NCBI GenBank assembly: GCA_034509925.1
Contig: CM067531.1
Span: 284,001 to 348,000, forward strand
Direction of reading: 5' to 3'
Source of the DNA: Hirudinaria manillensis
Taxonomy: Eukaryota > Annelida > Clitellata > Hirudinida > Hirudinidae
Length of the DNA: 64,000 nucleotides
The notes under the pieces are model-generated. The model had not been told where the DNA came from, searched no databases, and was given only the letters and a program-made list of their open reading frames with translations. The position numbers were made by a program, and so were the translations under genes. This document shows positions 37,952-49,210 of the stretch, one piece after another (position 1 is the first letter of the stretch; every line of letters begins with the position of its first letter).

Positions 37952-38720
37952 CACTATCTCGCAGATATTGTTGCCAATGCAAGATATTCCGTGGATTGTC
38001 TGCAGAGATCAGATAATCAAGTGTTCGGTACATTCATGCTAACCCTACTGACAGTCCCCAATTGCTCCTAGTAAATAATTGCTTATTTGCTCTTTTAGGG
38101 ACGCAATTATCTTCATGTTGTTCTCAAACGAGGCAAAATTGAACAAGACTCTGCTATAAACGCATTCAGTTTTTCATAAAAATAAAATTAAAAGTAGAAA
38201 CTTTATAAACAACATGAAAGGACATTTAAATTAGTAAATTCAAAAGTCCATTTTAATTACGACAATTAATTAGAAATAATGACAGCTTGTTTTTCAAAGG
38301 GTTGAAGCTGAACATTAATATATTACTTCAAGAAAAAATTCACTCATTACAGATGAATATGTTTTGTAGTTTTGCGATTTAACATTTGGCCTTAAAGTGA
38401 ATTTCAAGTAGGAACAGTTTAAGGTCCTTACAAGATAGGATAGTAATTGTTTCATTTGTTCCAAAATAATGACGCTCTTGTAGCTAATTGTTCCAAAACT
38501 GTTGGAACATAATTGGTCATCTAGGTCTCGTCGACATTCAGAGATTTAAATAAGGTTTGCGCTATTAAAACTTATAACTTCAAAAAAGAAATAACAACTC
38601 GTAAAGTTTCATGTTTTTCTTTTTTTTAATTTTTAACTGAAAGCATTCCAGAAACATTTTTTAGACATATTTTAGACATAATTTTATTTGTTTCAGCAAC
38701 AACAGTTTAATGGATTGTCC
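37952..38720. other. Intergenic G12-G13
   Basis: G12 promoter side and G13 3' flank. No gene seen. Confidence 0.5.
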
Positions 38721-40194
38721 TTAGTAGTGATTGTCCTTCTTGAACACTTGTGAATACTCATCACCCAAAGGACCCATGATTTTAGGCAAGCAATCCTGAT
38801 TTTCATAAACTGCGTTTGTGTCTTTGCTGGCACGATTTAAAACTTCTGTCTCTTCAACGCAGATTTTAGAATCAGATTTCTTGGAGTAATTTACTTCTGC
38901 ATAAGAAGCATTGGAATCCATCGTATTGTTAGCCAATTGTGGCAAAGACGAGGAATTGGCATAATTCGAGGATGATTCCGCATTGAAAAGAGCGCTGATG
39001 CGATTCGAAAATCTTGAATTGGTCGGTGTTTCTTGGGGATATGCATTTCTGTACTGCTTGAAAGAACGACTCCGGGTTGCTATGCCACCCCTCACTCTGT
39101 ATCTGCACTTGGACTGACGTCTACATAGAATCACACGTGAATATGTGATCGCAAAATTTGTATAATTATCGTAAATTAACTAATTTGTTTGATTCACCGT
39201 GATATGCACTTTTTCTTCTTTAAGAGGACAAGCAAGAATATTAGCAGAAGTAGAAGGGTTGAGGAAGCCATTCCAAAAAAGAAGCCAACAAGGAATTTAT
39301 TTGGTTCTTTGGATGTTCCTAAATGTTACACAAGTTGTAAAATTAGTAAATAAAATTATTATTGATAATTAAACTAATAAATTTTAAATAATAAGTTTTA
39401 AACATTTATAGTTTTCTCGATTTCAGATTTAATCTTGAAATATTGAAAATAAAAATTAAATGATTTCTAAATTCTGTTGCCTTTCCTCCTGTTACGTATT
39501 AAAATACCAAATTTGAAAATATTAAAAATGTAATATTTTGGCGTTCATAATATCTTTAAAATATTAATTTTTAACATGAAAAAAAAGTTCATTAACTGAG
39601 GCACTTCATGGAAACAGTAGTGTTGTTATCATCAACAGATCCTTCAGTTGTGTTTACTAAAGATGAGGAGCAAATGAGTACGTTATCTGGATCGTGAAAC
39701 AACATTTTTAAACTTAATTTCAACTAAAATGGTTCTTAATTTAAATTATAAAGTTTAATTTTTGGAAAATAGAAATAATGGTAACCAAAAATCTACCTTT
39801 ATTTTCTATTAATTCGTGAAAATCTGTCATCTGTTGAGCATCATTGACTTTTAAATCAAAACACGGAATTTTCCAGTCCATATCATCTCTGTCTTTTCCA
39901 ATCCACGTGCAACATAAATTGTCCTGAAGTGATTTAGAATCCGAAATCTGTTGTTTTGAACTGATTGAAGGTAAAACTGTAAATAAAAGGTTTTAACATG
40001 AAATGGTTGATATACGTATGTAATAAATATATCATCGGCAAATCTATCAAATGCTCTACTGGAAATTAGTACAAATCATAGTTTATTAAGTTTAAAATTA
40101 AAATAATTTGAAATATGAAAAATAAAATCTTTAAATTACCAAAGCCAGAAAAGAAATAAATTATAAATAAATTCTTTGATAAATAAGAAGACAT
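38721..40194 (-). CDS. G13: receptor with shortened ectodomain and four-tyrosine tail
   Basis: Five exons: 40194-40140, 39976-39797, 39686-39597, 39318-39198, 39120-38721; 846 nt, 281 aa. Signal peptide MSSYLSKNLFIIYFFSGF. The ectodomain is only about 100 residues. It keeps the family pattern (LCCTWIGKD, DWKIPCFDLKVNDAQ, VLICSS, MKCL) but not a full CTLD. TM KFLVGFFFGMASSTLLLLLI. The 133-residue tail has SNYANS, ASYAEVNY, AVYENQD (YxN, Grb2-like) and the C-terminal GPLGDEYSQV shared with G16 and G19-G21. Confidence 0.83.
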
Positions 40195-41286
40195 AATGCA
40201 TTTTAAAGAGGAACCAAGTAAAACGGACAACAACAACTTAACAAATCAATTAAGCAATTTTCCCAACAAAAAATCCCTGCCTAATCCAAAGCACAAAAAA
40301 ACTATTGCTAATAATTTCCAATTGAAAATATATTTTTTATTGTCAATTTGCATTTCTTGTTTTTAAATTCTGCTTTGTTTATTATAGCCACATCCTGTCA
40401 CGAATTGTGCCCACGACTTTAATTTATAATTATACTTATTTATCAGTGATTAGTATTTATTTATTAATAAATTATTTAAAAATAAATAAAAAATGAATAA
40501 ATTATTAATAATTCATTTCTTGTTAATTTAAAATTAAAAAATAACATGTTATTTGTTCGACAATCTTGAAGCTTAAAATAAAAGTGAAAGTAATCTTTTG
40601 CCTTTTGGTCGTGAATTTGAGGTGACCATTAATAACCATTAATGCAGTTTAATCTCAACATCAGGCTTTTCTAACTTTTTTCAGAAAAGTGATTTTCAGA
40701 AATTAACTACAAATAAAGGAAAAACAAATTTTAATTGTTTTGTTTCTCCTCGTTTTTATTTATAACGTCTTTTTGAAGTTTCAGCAAAAAAAAAAGCACA
40801 ATTTTTTATGTAGTTTTTTACACGGAAGTGATGGAAGTGTTTGCCATAAATCTCGAAGTGTAGAGAATAATTCACAATAAATAAAAAAAAAAAACAAAGT
40901 TTATAAAACATGGATTGAATTATTTAAATATAAATTTCTAAAATATAAAACAATTACTAAAATAAAATAAATTTCATGCGCTACACATTCTTGTCTTCAA
41001 AATTCCATCTTAATAAGGCTTCCATTTAAACATTAAAAATGTTCCTACGACTTCAATTTTCTTGAATAAAATCTTTAAAATCTGCAAATTCTAATTTTTC
41101 AACAAAATAAAGTTTGAAGGTTAATAGTGAAAATTTGTCATCCGTACATTTTGGAACTTTTAGGATTTGTGAAACAAGTACAGACGCATTACAATTGTAA
41201 GTGTACGTCACTTATTGTACGACCAAAGGCAGAGCAGATATCACATTGCACAATTGGCCGCGAATTCAAAGTGTTTTTATTTTTTA

Positions 41287-41323
<37 letters not shown>

Positions 41324-41488
41324 TTCATCACCAAATTGAAGAACCACAGTGATAAAGAAACTACTTTCATAGCATGACTAAGAAAGTCTCTAATATGACT
41401 TGACAACTTAATTGGGAACATGTCTCTTTAATTACATATAAGGATTACAATAACAATGAAGAATGATACAAGACAAGGTTTCTATGAA
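40195..41488. other. Intergenic G13-G14
   Basis: AT-rich with an (ATT)n microsatellite at 41284-41324. No gene supported. Confidence 0.5.
41284..41324. repeat. (ATT)n microsatellite
   Basis: About 40 bp of near-perfect ATT. Confidence 0.9.
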
Positions 41489-42030
41489 TCAGCACTCCCG
41501 AGGTCCTGAGGATACAATTTGATCGACAGAACCACTTGGTAAAAATGGTGAAACATGGTAAGCAGAAGGACAATCATTGTTAAGCAGAACATTTGCACGA
41601 CTGGGAGACCGAAGATTTAGATAGCACCCTTGCAAGCGATTCTCCTTTGGTACCTTTGACTTCGTTCTTTGTGTTTAATATGTAAATAAACAATGAATTG
41701 GTATACAATAGCATGGTTATGCCGTGCTTGCTTGTTTATCAACTTTATATTTATTTACTAATTTTGATAAATTATTCTTTTAATTATAATAACTATTACT
41801 ATTAATATGAAATTTATTCAGTATTTAACATGGTATCCTCAGCGATGCAACAATTACTTAACATTTTGTTTATAAATTAATTAATTATTTATTTATTTAT
41901 TAATAATAATAAACAGCAGAAGTTACCTTTGCCGTTTCAAGAGAAGAACAAGAAGGACAATAGATAATATTTGAAAGACATAAATACTCAAACCCAAAAT
42001 GGCATAAAAAGTCATCATGTCGTATTCCAT
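41489..42030 (-). CDS. G14: small ectodomain-less TM protein
   Basis: Two exons: 42030-41927 and 41666-41489; 282 nt, 93 aa. N terminus MEYDMMT, then one TM (FYAILGLSIYVFQILSIVLL), a basic LLLKRQRTKSK segment and a ~55-residue tail with GCYLNLR and SAYHV. Exon structure (TM exon ending AG in phase 2, separate tail exon) matches the receptors. In-frame TGA lies just upstream of the ATG for every usable acceptor, so no lectin exon can join as the sequence stands. Candidate non-coding 5' exons lie at about 42225-42285 and 42415-42475. Either a truncated receptor gene or a real tail-only protein. Confidence 0.5.
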
Positions 42031-43302
42031 AAGAGTTCACTTGGTTCTGAAATATTATTTAAGAAACATTTTACAACATTTAAAGTCCAAAATATGAAGA
42101 AAAGGATTTTTTTTTAAATTAAGTTTTTGTTTAAAAATAGTTTTTATTGGAAATAAATTGATTCCAACTTTTATTGACAGAATTTAGTTCTTTTATAAAA
42201 TAAATAAAAAAATTTATCATTACCTTGACATTGAAATATAATTCAAGGTGGCGTAGTAACGAGATTTGACTGTATTTGCTGAGGTGGAAGAGATTTACAA
42301 AACATTATATTTCAAAGTTAAAAATTAATTCAAATAATAAAATTAATTAATTAATTATTTATACAATTAGAAATTGTTTGAAAAAGAAATATGTGCCAAT
42401 TAAAGACTCACCTCTTCAAAATCTAAGACCCAAGACGCTTCTGCCACTCTACAAGAGGCACCATATAAATGTCATTATTATTATTATTATGATGATTATT
42501 ATTACTATTATTATTGTTGTTGTTGTTGTTTTATTATGAATAATTTTAATAATGGTGTTATTAATGTTATTAATCCCTCAGAAGCAATAAAATGAATTCT
42601 ACTTAAATTAGTAATAGTAAGTTGAAAACATTTTAATTCTAAAATTGAAAGACACGACATCTTTGGGACTTCTCGAGTATGTCCTTTTAACTTTCAATTC
42701 GACCAAGTATAATTTATTTCAATCTAAATTAGCTAAAATTTAAAATTAATCTATTGACTCTTAATTTCATTTGGATCAAGGTGGGTGCGCTGGAATTTAT
42801 TTTCCAAATTTTTAAAAAAATTTATAATTTTTTATCTAACGAATATAAATTAATTATTTATTAATTACATTTTTTAATTTATTAAACATTTTAATAATTT
42901 CAATGACACAAAAATTCAACTTTTTTCTCTTTTCATCGCGATACTTTAATTAGGACATTGTTTACATTATGACTTAAGATTACATTATTGGTTAATATTA
43001 AAAATATTGGTTATTCAATATTAACATATTGGTTTATATTTAAAAAAAAAAAAGGTTTTGAATGTCAATGTTTTAGCAATAGAGAATTTATTTCTAAAAA
43101 TTGATTTTTTGTTTTGCATAAAAGTTCAGAACTCAAAATAAAATTTTATTAAATAATAAGTATAATAATTGATTAATTTTATAACCTGGGTTGTTAATAT
43201 CAATAATTAGTAAGTCTTAAGTCTTACGACCATTTTAAATCTGCCAGATTTTGGACATCTTTAGTCCTTGATTGAATTTATTTATTTCTCTCCATTTAAA
43301 TC
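42031..43302. other. Intergenic G14-G15
   Basis: Possible 5' UTR exons of G14 at the left. A mixed ATT/TTG microsatellite at about 42473-42530. No gene. Confidence 0.45.
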
Positions 43303-44699
43303 TTAAATGGTTTTAATTCCCTTCAGATTTGCATAATTGTGATCATCGTCTTCACTTTCCAAACGAAGCGTCTGATAAACATTTTTGATTTCTGCTTTAT
43401 CACGTTTTGGAGCCAATTTGCTTCTGCGAATGATTTCCTGTGTCAATTTTTCTAAATCTTGTTCTCCTTTCGAAGAATCGTTTGAAGCATCCTTTGAGAC
43501 TAGGATTTGCCTTTTCCTTGAAAACGAAATTGATTTTTACGAACAGCAATTAATAAACGATTGGTTGAACTTTCTTTATCGTAAGTTGGAAATTAATAAC
43601 AGTAAATCATGGCCTAATGAGGTGGGAAGAAATATTAATTAAAAAAGGGATCTGTAATTATTTCATGTCGATGGCATTGGTTTTTGTGTAATTATATTTT
43701 TAAACCACCCTTGTGAGTTACTAATGGGAATTCAAAACAAACTTTTTCCTCGACTTGATTAAAACTGAAATCGTGACCAAAGTTATGAGGTGCAAAGTCC
43801 CAGAAGCAGCCACGAAGATCAGAATCTCCAATTTAAAACGTTTCCAGTCACAAACCACGGATTTGTCTGGAAAATGTAAAACAATTCAGGTATTAAATTT
43901 TAACTTAAATTAATTAATCAATTAATATTTCAATCTGCTATTATAACCAGCTGCCAAAAGGACTTCTGCATCACTCGTGCATATGACTGAGACTATATGG
44001 TCATTTTTATCGAACTTTGTTAAATGATCGCAATTTGGAACCACGGAAGCATTCAGATCGTCTGTTGTGTTTACAAAACGTCTTCCTGTACAGAACAAAA
44101 TTAAAATATAGAAAATAAGTTGTAATTAAATTTTTAGTATTAATAAATAATAAAACTTTGGGCCATCAGTTAACGATCATAACATTTATTTTTACTATTT
44201 TTAATAATTTATGCTAATTTAATTTAAAAAAAAAACCCACTAAATTCAAAGCGAAACGTAAATGCTTATCATTACACAACTATTTAAAAGTAGATATTTA
44301 TCAACTTACGACATTCCATCAAAAAGCATGTTGCAAAATTTGAACAATTCATATGCAAAGCCACATATTCACTGCTGACATTGATTTCCTTGGTAAATCG
44401 GAACAAATCCTTCAGCCCTTGTTCAGTTAATATTTCCATCATCTGACTTTTTGAAGCACATTTGGTTATATTGGATGAATATTGGACGCCACCTTTGAGC
44501 ATCGTATAACAATAAGATCCATAACATCTGGTCTTCTTCTCTTGATTTGCATCGATAAACCCGAATAAAAACATGACTTTTGGGTAATTAAATAAATTAT
44601 TTTTAAATTAAAAATACTTTTCATGTTAAATTCTACAACAACCATGTGAAATTATTCAAAGATGCAAAACTTGCCGAAAAGTGAAAAATTCAACTCCAT
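43303..44699 (-). CDS. G15: single divergent-CTLD receptor with ITAM-like tail
   Basis: Five exons: 44699-44675, 44576-44310, 44085-43948, 43866-43743, 43516-43303; 768 nt, 255 aa. The signal peptide is split by intron 1 (MELNFSLFVMFLFGFIDA). That intron begins with GC (GGCAAGT; 44674-44673), and no GT donor fits the frame. The divergent CTLD has CYGSYCYTML, QMMEILTEQGL, CSNFATCF and closing VSVICTS. TM LEILIFVAASGTLHLITLVT. The tail has NVYQTL and HNYANL with ten residues between, an acidic spacer that fits the relaxed ITAM spacing (YxxL-x(6-12)-YxxL). It is the sister of G12 (same 25-nt first exon). Confidence 0.86.
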
Positions 44700-45622
44700 T
44701 GATTCTCAGAAGCGAATCTGAAGCACGTTTGACCGACAGGTTAATTACTTAACCAATATTTGCTGGTGTGTATGTTGAATTATAATATTATAATATTAGC
44801 AGATGATGGAAATCCCTAATCATCTTCAACCATTTTAGGTTGATTTCTTAATTAATTATTTATTTATTAACTTGTAATACTTAACCAAAAGTCAGCCTGG
44901 CTTTAAAGAGCTTGATTAATCCTTTAAAAAAAAATTCAAAATGCAGAAAACCTTTCAATTTGTATGCCATGTTGGCACCAAAATGTGAAAGAAAAATTGT
45001 TGAACCAATTATTTCGGATCAACAATTACGAGATGACACAATCGTGCTTTCAACTACAGGACTCTTTTGTTGTTGTTGTTGTTGTTATTGTTGTTGCTGT
45101 TGTTGTTATACAGCTTTTTGTTTGTGAATATTGTAAAAATTATTTTTAAGTAGCTTTTAGCACATTAAGTGTGATTTGAGGATAGGAAGCTAAGATAAAC
45201 ATTGGCAGAAAGTAATTTGAAATAGCAGGCACAAATTCGTCAAAGAATTCCATGTAGCTTCAAATACAGTTTGACAAGGCAAGACTTTTAAGTTATGGAG
45301 ATGCGCAATTATCCTATATTTGGAAAGAAACGATGTTTAGTAATTACTCGAGTGAAAATTACTCGAGTGTTGATGTTTTGTTGTGTTTGTTCGGTTGACG
45401 AAATAAAATTTATTGTAATTTATCCATTAAATCCATTGTTTTTGTAATTTGTGTTCAATTTTATTGTTTTCATTTTCGGACGTTTATTCTTTCTTAAAAT
45501 AAATCGAAACAAATATAAAAATAAAACATAAAATCCAGTTTTATTTTAGTTTCGTTTATTTATTAATTAATTGGTTTAATTCTAATGATGGCTTGAAATT
45601 AAAACAAATGCATGCTGTCCGT
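44700..45622. other. Intergenic G15-G16
   Basis: Holds a (TTG)n microsatellite at 45066-45109, otherwise no feature seen. Confidence 0.5.
45066..45109. repeat. (TTG)n microsatellite
   Basis: About 44 bp of TTG/TTA/CTG triplets. Confidence 0.85.
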
Positions 45623-47061
45623 TTATTTGTTGCTCACCAGAGCATATTCGTCTCCCATAGGGCCAATCAATTTGAATGAAGCGTGGTTTTCGTAGAAATC
45701 AGCTACTTTATTAGCTTTAGCTTCGGACGGCTGTGGTTCTACATTTTCAGAAGGTTTAGAATCGTGTTCTTGTGACCAATCCAAATCTGCGTAAAGGATT
45801 TTTGTAGATTCAGTGGAACAACTTGGAGGATTCACAGGATTGGCATAAGTCGGTGATGATTCAGAAACTGGAACAATATCAGCGTAGTCTGAGGATGGGA
45901 GACTTGATGGAGAATTTAAAGGACGAGTGGTTCTATAGTTTTCAAAGCTTCTGCTTCTTGTCGTGCTGCTTTTTAATTTGCTTCTGCCGAGTTAAATTTG
46001 CGATTAAATACATTTTTAATCGATAAAATACCATTTAACAATAAATCATCATTTAAGACACGTTAATAATATGAATATGGAACTTGACAAATCTATGCGT
46101 TCGATCCACGACCCATAATTGCACCTTTTCCTCTTGAAAACGACAACCAACAAGGCCACCATCAGCATCAGAAGAGCCAAACTTGCCAGTCCCAAAACCA
46201 CTCCGATTATGAGCATATCTGGTCCTTTTGGAATATCTCCTTGGGACTTTTCATCTGAAAATCAGTCAATTATTTTCTTTAATTAAAATTAAAGTTAATA
46301 CAAAAATTCAAAATAAAACAATTGTCCTTGCTCTTTGTTGAATCAGTTTTCTTCTTTTTTTCTCCTATTTTGGATGCAAATGTTTGATTTAGTAACGAAT
46401 TACCAAATTTAATAAAACATTGAAGTTAATTACTCATGCAAATGATGACTACACGGTTATTGCTAATATTTTGGAAGTGCCATTTACTATGATCTGGAAC
46501 TAAAATAAACGCTGCATGATCTTTTGAAAATATGGGATTGTTTAAATAGCTCCGATAGATGTTGTTGTATTCCGCTTCTACAAATCAAAATAAAAAAATA
46601 ATTTATTAAAAAAAAATAATCGTTTTTATTGAGAATTACCTACTTATGTTCAATTTTTTCCACTTGCAAAATAATTCATTGCAGGTCATGCCGAGAGGAA
46701 CTATTTGATTCTCTTGTAATTTAATGAATGTAATAAACTGACGAACTTCCCAGTCAATATCTCTATCATAAATTTCCAAGTCCCAATAGGGAAACTTGCA
46801 TTTCGTAGCATCTTTGAAACTTTCAATCGTTCCATCCCATGAATAACAGAATTTATCGTAACATTTTTCCTGGTTCCGGGAGTTTATAACTGACAATACT
46901 TTAACATTTGCAGAGTTTAATTTAATTATTATGTTTTATTATTAAAGTTAGTATTTGGTAGAACAATAATAATAACTAAATCAATTAATAAATTAATTAA
47001 TTAAGTTGTAAAAGACGAATTTAATCCAACCTGTGGAAAGAAATAGAAGCGATTTTTTCAT
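45623..47061 (-). CDS. G16: single divergent-CTLD receptor with five-tyrosine ITIM tail
   Basis: Five exons: 47061-47031, 46898-46644, 46577-46434, 46254-46125, 45983-45623; 921 nt, 306 aa. Signal peptide MKKSLLFLSTVLSVINS. The divergent CTLD has KCYDKFCYSWDG, YWDLEIYDRDI, IVPLGMTC, FCKWKK and closing VVIICM. Acidic stem (DEKSQGDIPKGPD), TM MLIIGVVLGLASLALLMLMV. The tail holds SDYADIV and ILYADL (both strict ITIMs), TYANPV, FYENH (YxN) and the C-terminal GPMGDEYALV. This is the clearest multi-ITIM tail of the locus. Confidence 0.9.
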
Positions 47062-47471
47062 ATTACTTTTATTCTGAAAATTCAAATATAAGTCACTGTG
47101 TTGAAATGTTGCAAGCAATTGTCTACATCCTCTAAGACTTGTGGATAATTTAGATGCTGAATCAGCGGAACTAATACCGGGCTTTAGCTCTTGGTACGAT
47201 AATTGCTTCAATTACGTTCAATTGCTTGTAACCCGACTTGTAACCAGCCCTCTGTTTTTATGAGCAAAACAGGTATTTATGTAATGTTATTTTAAGTCTA
47301 ATAAATCCATTTCAATCATTTTTGATTCGTTCAAATGATTTGGTTTCTTGAATTTTAGAAAATTATCAAAATCCCAGTGTTACTTTTATTAACGAGGCTA
47401 ATTATTTTCGTTTCACTAGAGACACATAATTGGATAGTTGAGCAAATATATTAATAGGAATTATATTAAAT
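47062..47471. other. Intergenic G16-G17
   Basis: About 400 bp, no feature seen. Confidence 0.5.
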
Positions 47472-48487
47472 TCAATTTTTATGACCAATGTCCGAATTTT
47501 TAAGATGGACATTTTCAGTTACTTCGATATCGACCAAGGCATTTCTTCTTGTCATTCTGGGATGCGATTCTTCTCTGGAAATTAATTAATTTATTTATTT
47601 ATTAATTTGTTATCTATTATCTGCTGTTGTTAAATGTCAAAAGTTATTGTATCAAATGATATTTGGTCTGCAATTTGTTCCATACTTTTCCATCTCATTT
47701 ACAGTTAAAATAAACATATTGTTAAAAATATCAACTTTACAAAACCAATTTTACTTATATCTGAAAGATGAGATGGATTAGACACACGTATGACATTAAA
47801 CTGAAAATTTAACACATTAAAAAAAAACACAAATTCTAGAAATAAATTGCAAGAAAATAATTTCACTCCTCGCTAGGACGATTGAGAGGCTCTTTTAAGG
47901 TTAACAAAGTGGACGCCATTATACCCATGAGGATGCCCATTCCAAAGACTAGGGTAGCCACGAAAAAGAAGCCAACAATAGATTCTGGAAACATCATAAA
48001 AAATTAATATTAATAAATAGCAATAAATCTGTATTTTTTTTATTAATTAGGTAATAAGTTGTACTTAAGTAATAAGTTAATAATACCTTGTGATTTGGCG
48101 ATGCCCAAATGTTCATACGACTCGTTATTTCTAAAACTCCTTTTTAAGTTAACTTCTGGTTCTATTCTTTCCAGAGTTGTGAGCTAAAAATATTAAATAA
48201 ATAAAGATATTAAATAAAAATGTTGAATAAAATATATTTTCATTTCAAATATTAAAAATATAAATAATATTTTTCTGAGCTTGTTTATTTTTTGTGGGTG
48301 TTTAAATGGTTGAGGATTGGAAAAAATTCCCTCAAAACGGAGGGGATTCAAAAGAGACAAAGAATATTGAAATATTGTTTTTTTTTTTTTAAATTAAACA
48401 TATATATATCATAAAAAAATATAAATATTTCTTTACTTCGGTTGTCATGTTATTATAAATCGTCATCGACAACGAAAGGATGGCCAT
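47472..48487 (-). CDS. G17: small TM protein with receptor-like exon plan, N terminus uncertain
   Basis: Exons 48487-48437, 48183-48087, 47984-47867, 47574-47472; 369 nt, 122 aa from the ATG at 48487. A short extracellular part has NESYEHLGIAKSQ. TM SIVGFFFVATLVFGMGILMG; tail with no tyrosine (EESHPRMTRRNALVDIEV). The first exon is preceded by a usable acceptor (TTTGCAG). An exon ending at about 48751 (LASIHLQLFNS) and a tiny one near 48710-48727 could join in phase, so the true start may lie farther up. I found no lectin signature. A tail without ITIM sets it apart. Confidence 0.5.
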
Positions 48488-49210
48488 GGAAGAAGCTGCA
48501 AAGGTTTCGAGTTAAATCATTTTTATTATTTTTTAAAATAAATATTCAAGCGACACTTTAAACAAATTAATGGGTCTGTCGGAAACAATTTTAAAGCATC
48601 AGTTTCCATAAGACGTTGGTTGTTGTTGGCTTCCTTTTAGTGTTCTTGAAGCTGTAAGATTTTTGAGAACGAAAACCCACTACGCCTCTTTTAAATGAAA
48701 TTTACCTCTCCACGCACCAAGATCTTATGGCAACAGTTTAAAAAATACCTGAATTAAACAGCTGCAAATGAATGCTTGCCAGGCACAAGATTCCAAAATA
48801 TGTTCCCTCGTGACATGTTACAATTGTCCTAGAATAAGCGGCTCTTGGATATTTCAAGCAATATCATTTGCTTTTCACTGTTACAGTTTTACATTTTTTA
48901 AGAGAAAACAAATTATTGAGCTGCAATATTCCTGGATGTTTTGAAGCTTTAGACGAATCAGAAATAAACAAACATTAAAATTGACTGCGTCACAATCGAG
49001 AAGCTAACATAACAAGAGAAAATGTCCGAAGTTGGATTTCAGGAAAACGTACTTTCTCATATTTAGGAGTATTCAGTTTAATGCCATCATTTTCAAGAGG
49101 ATATCTTTGAGGATGACGTTTGGAGGATCTTCGAGCAAAATTGCTTGAAGATTTCGGCAAAACATCAAGAATTTCGGACAGAAAAAAAATTGCAACAAAA
49201 TAAATTTAAA
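48488..49210. other. Divergent region between G17 and G18
   Basis: Possible extra 5' exons of G17 (see G17) and the G18 promoter. No other gene. Confidence 0.4.

Noticed and set aside
42225..42475. Upstream coding exons of G14
   Set aside because: Every usable junction into the TM exon meets an in-frame TGA before the ATG; at most 5' UTR.
48651..48833. Extra exons of G17 (LASIHLQLFNS and a micro-exon)
   Set aside because: Phase fits, but no start codon or lectin signature; kept only as a note under G17.
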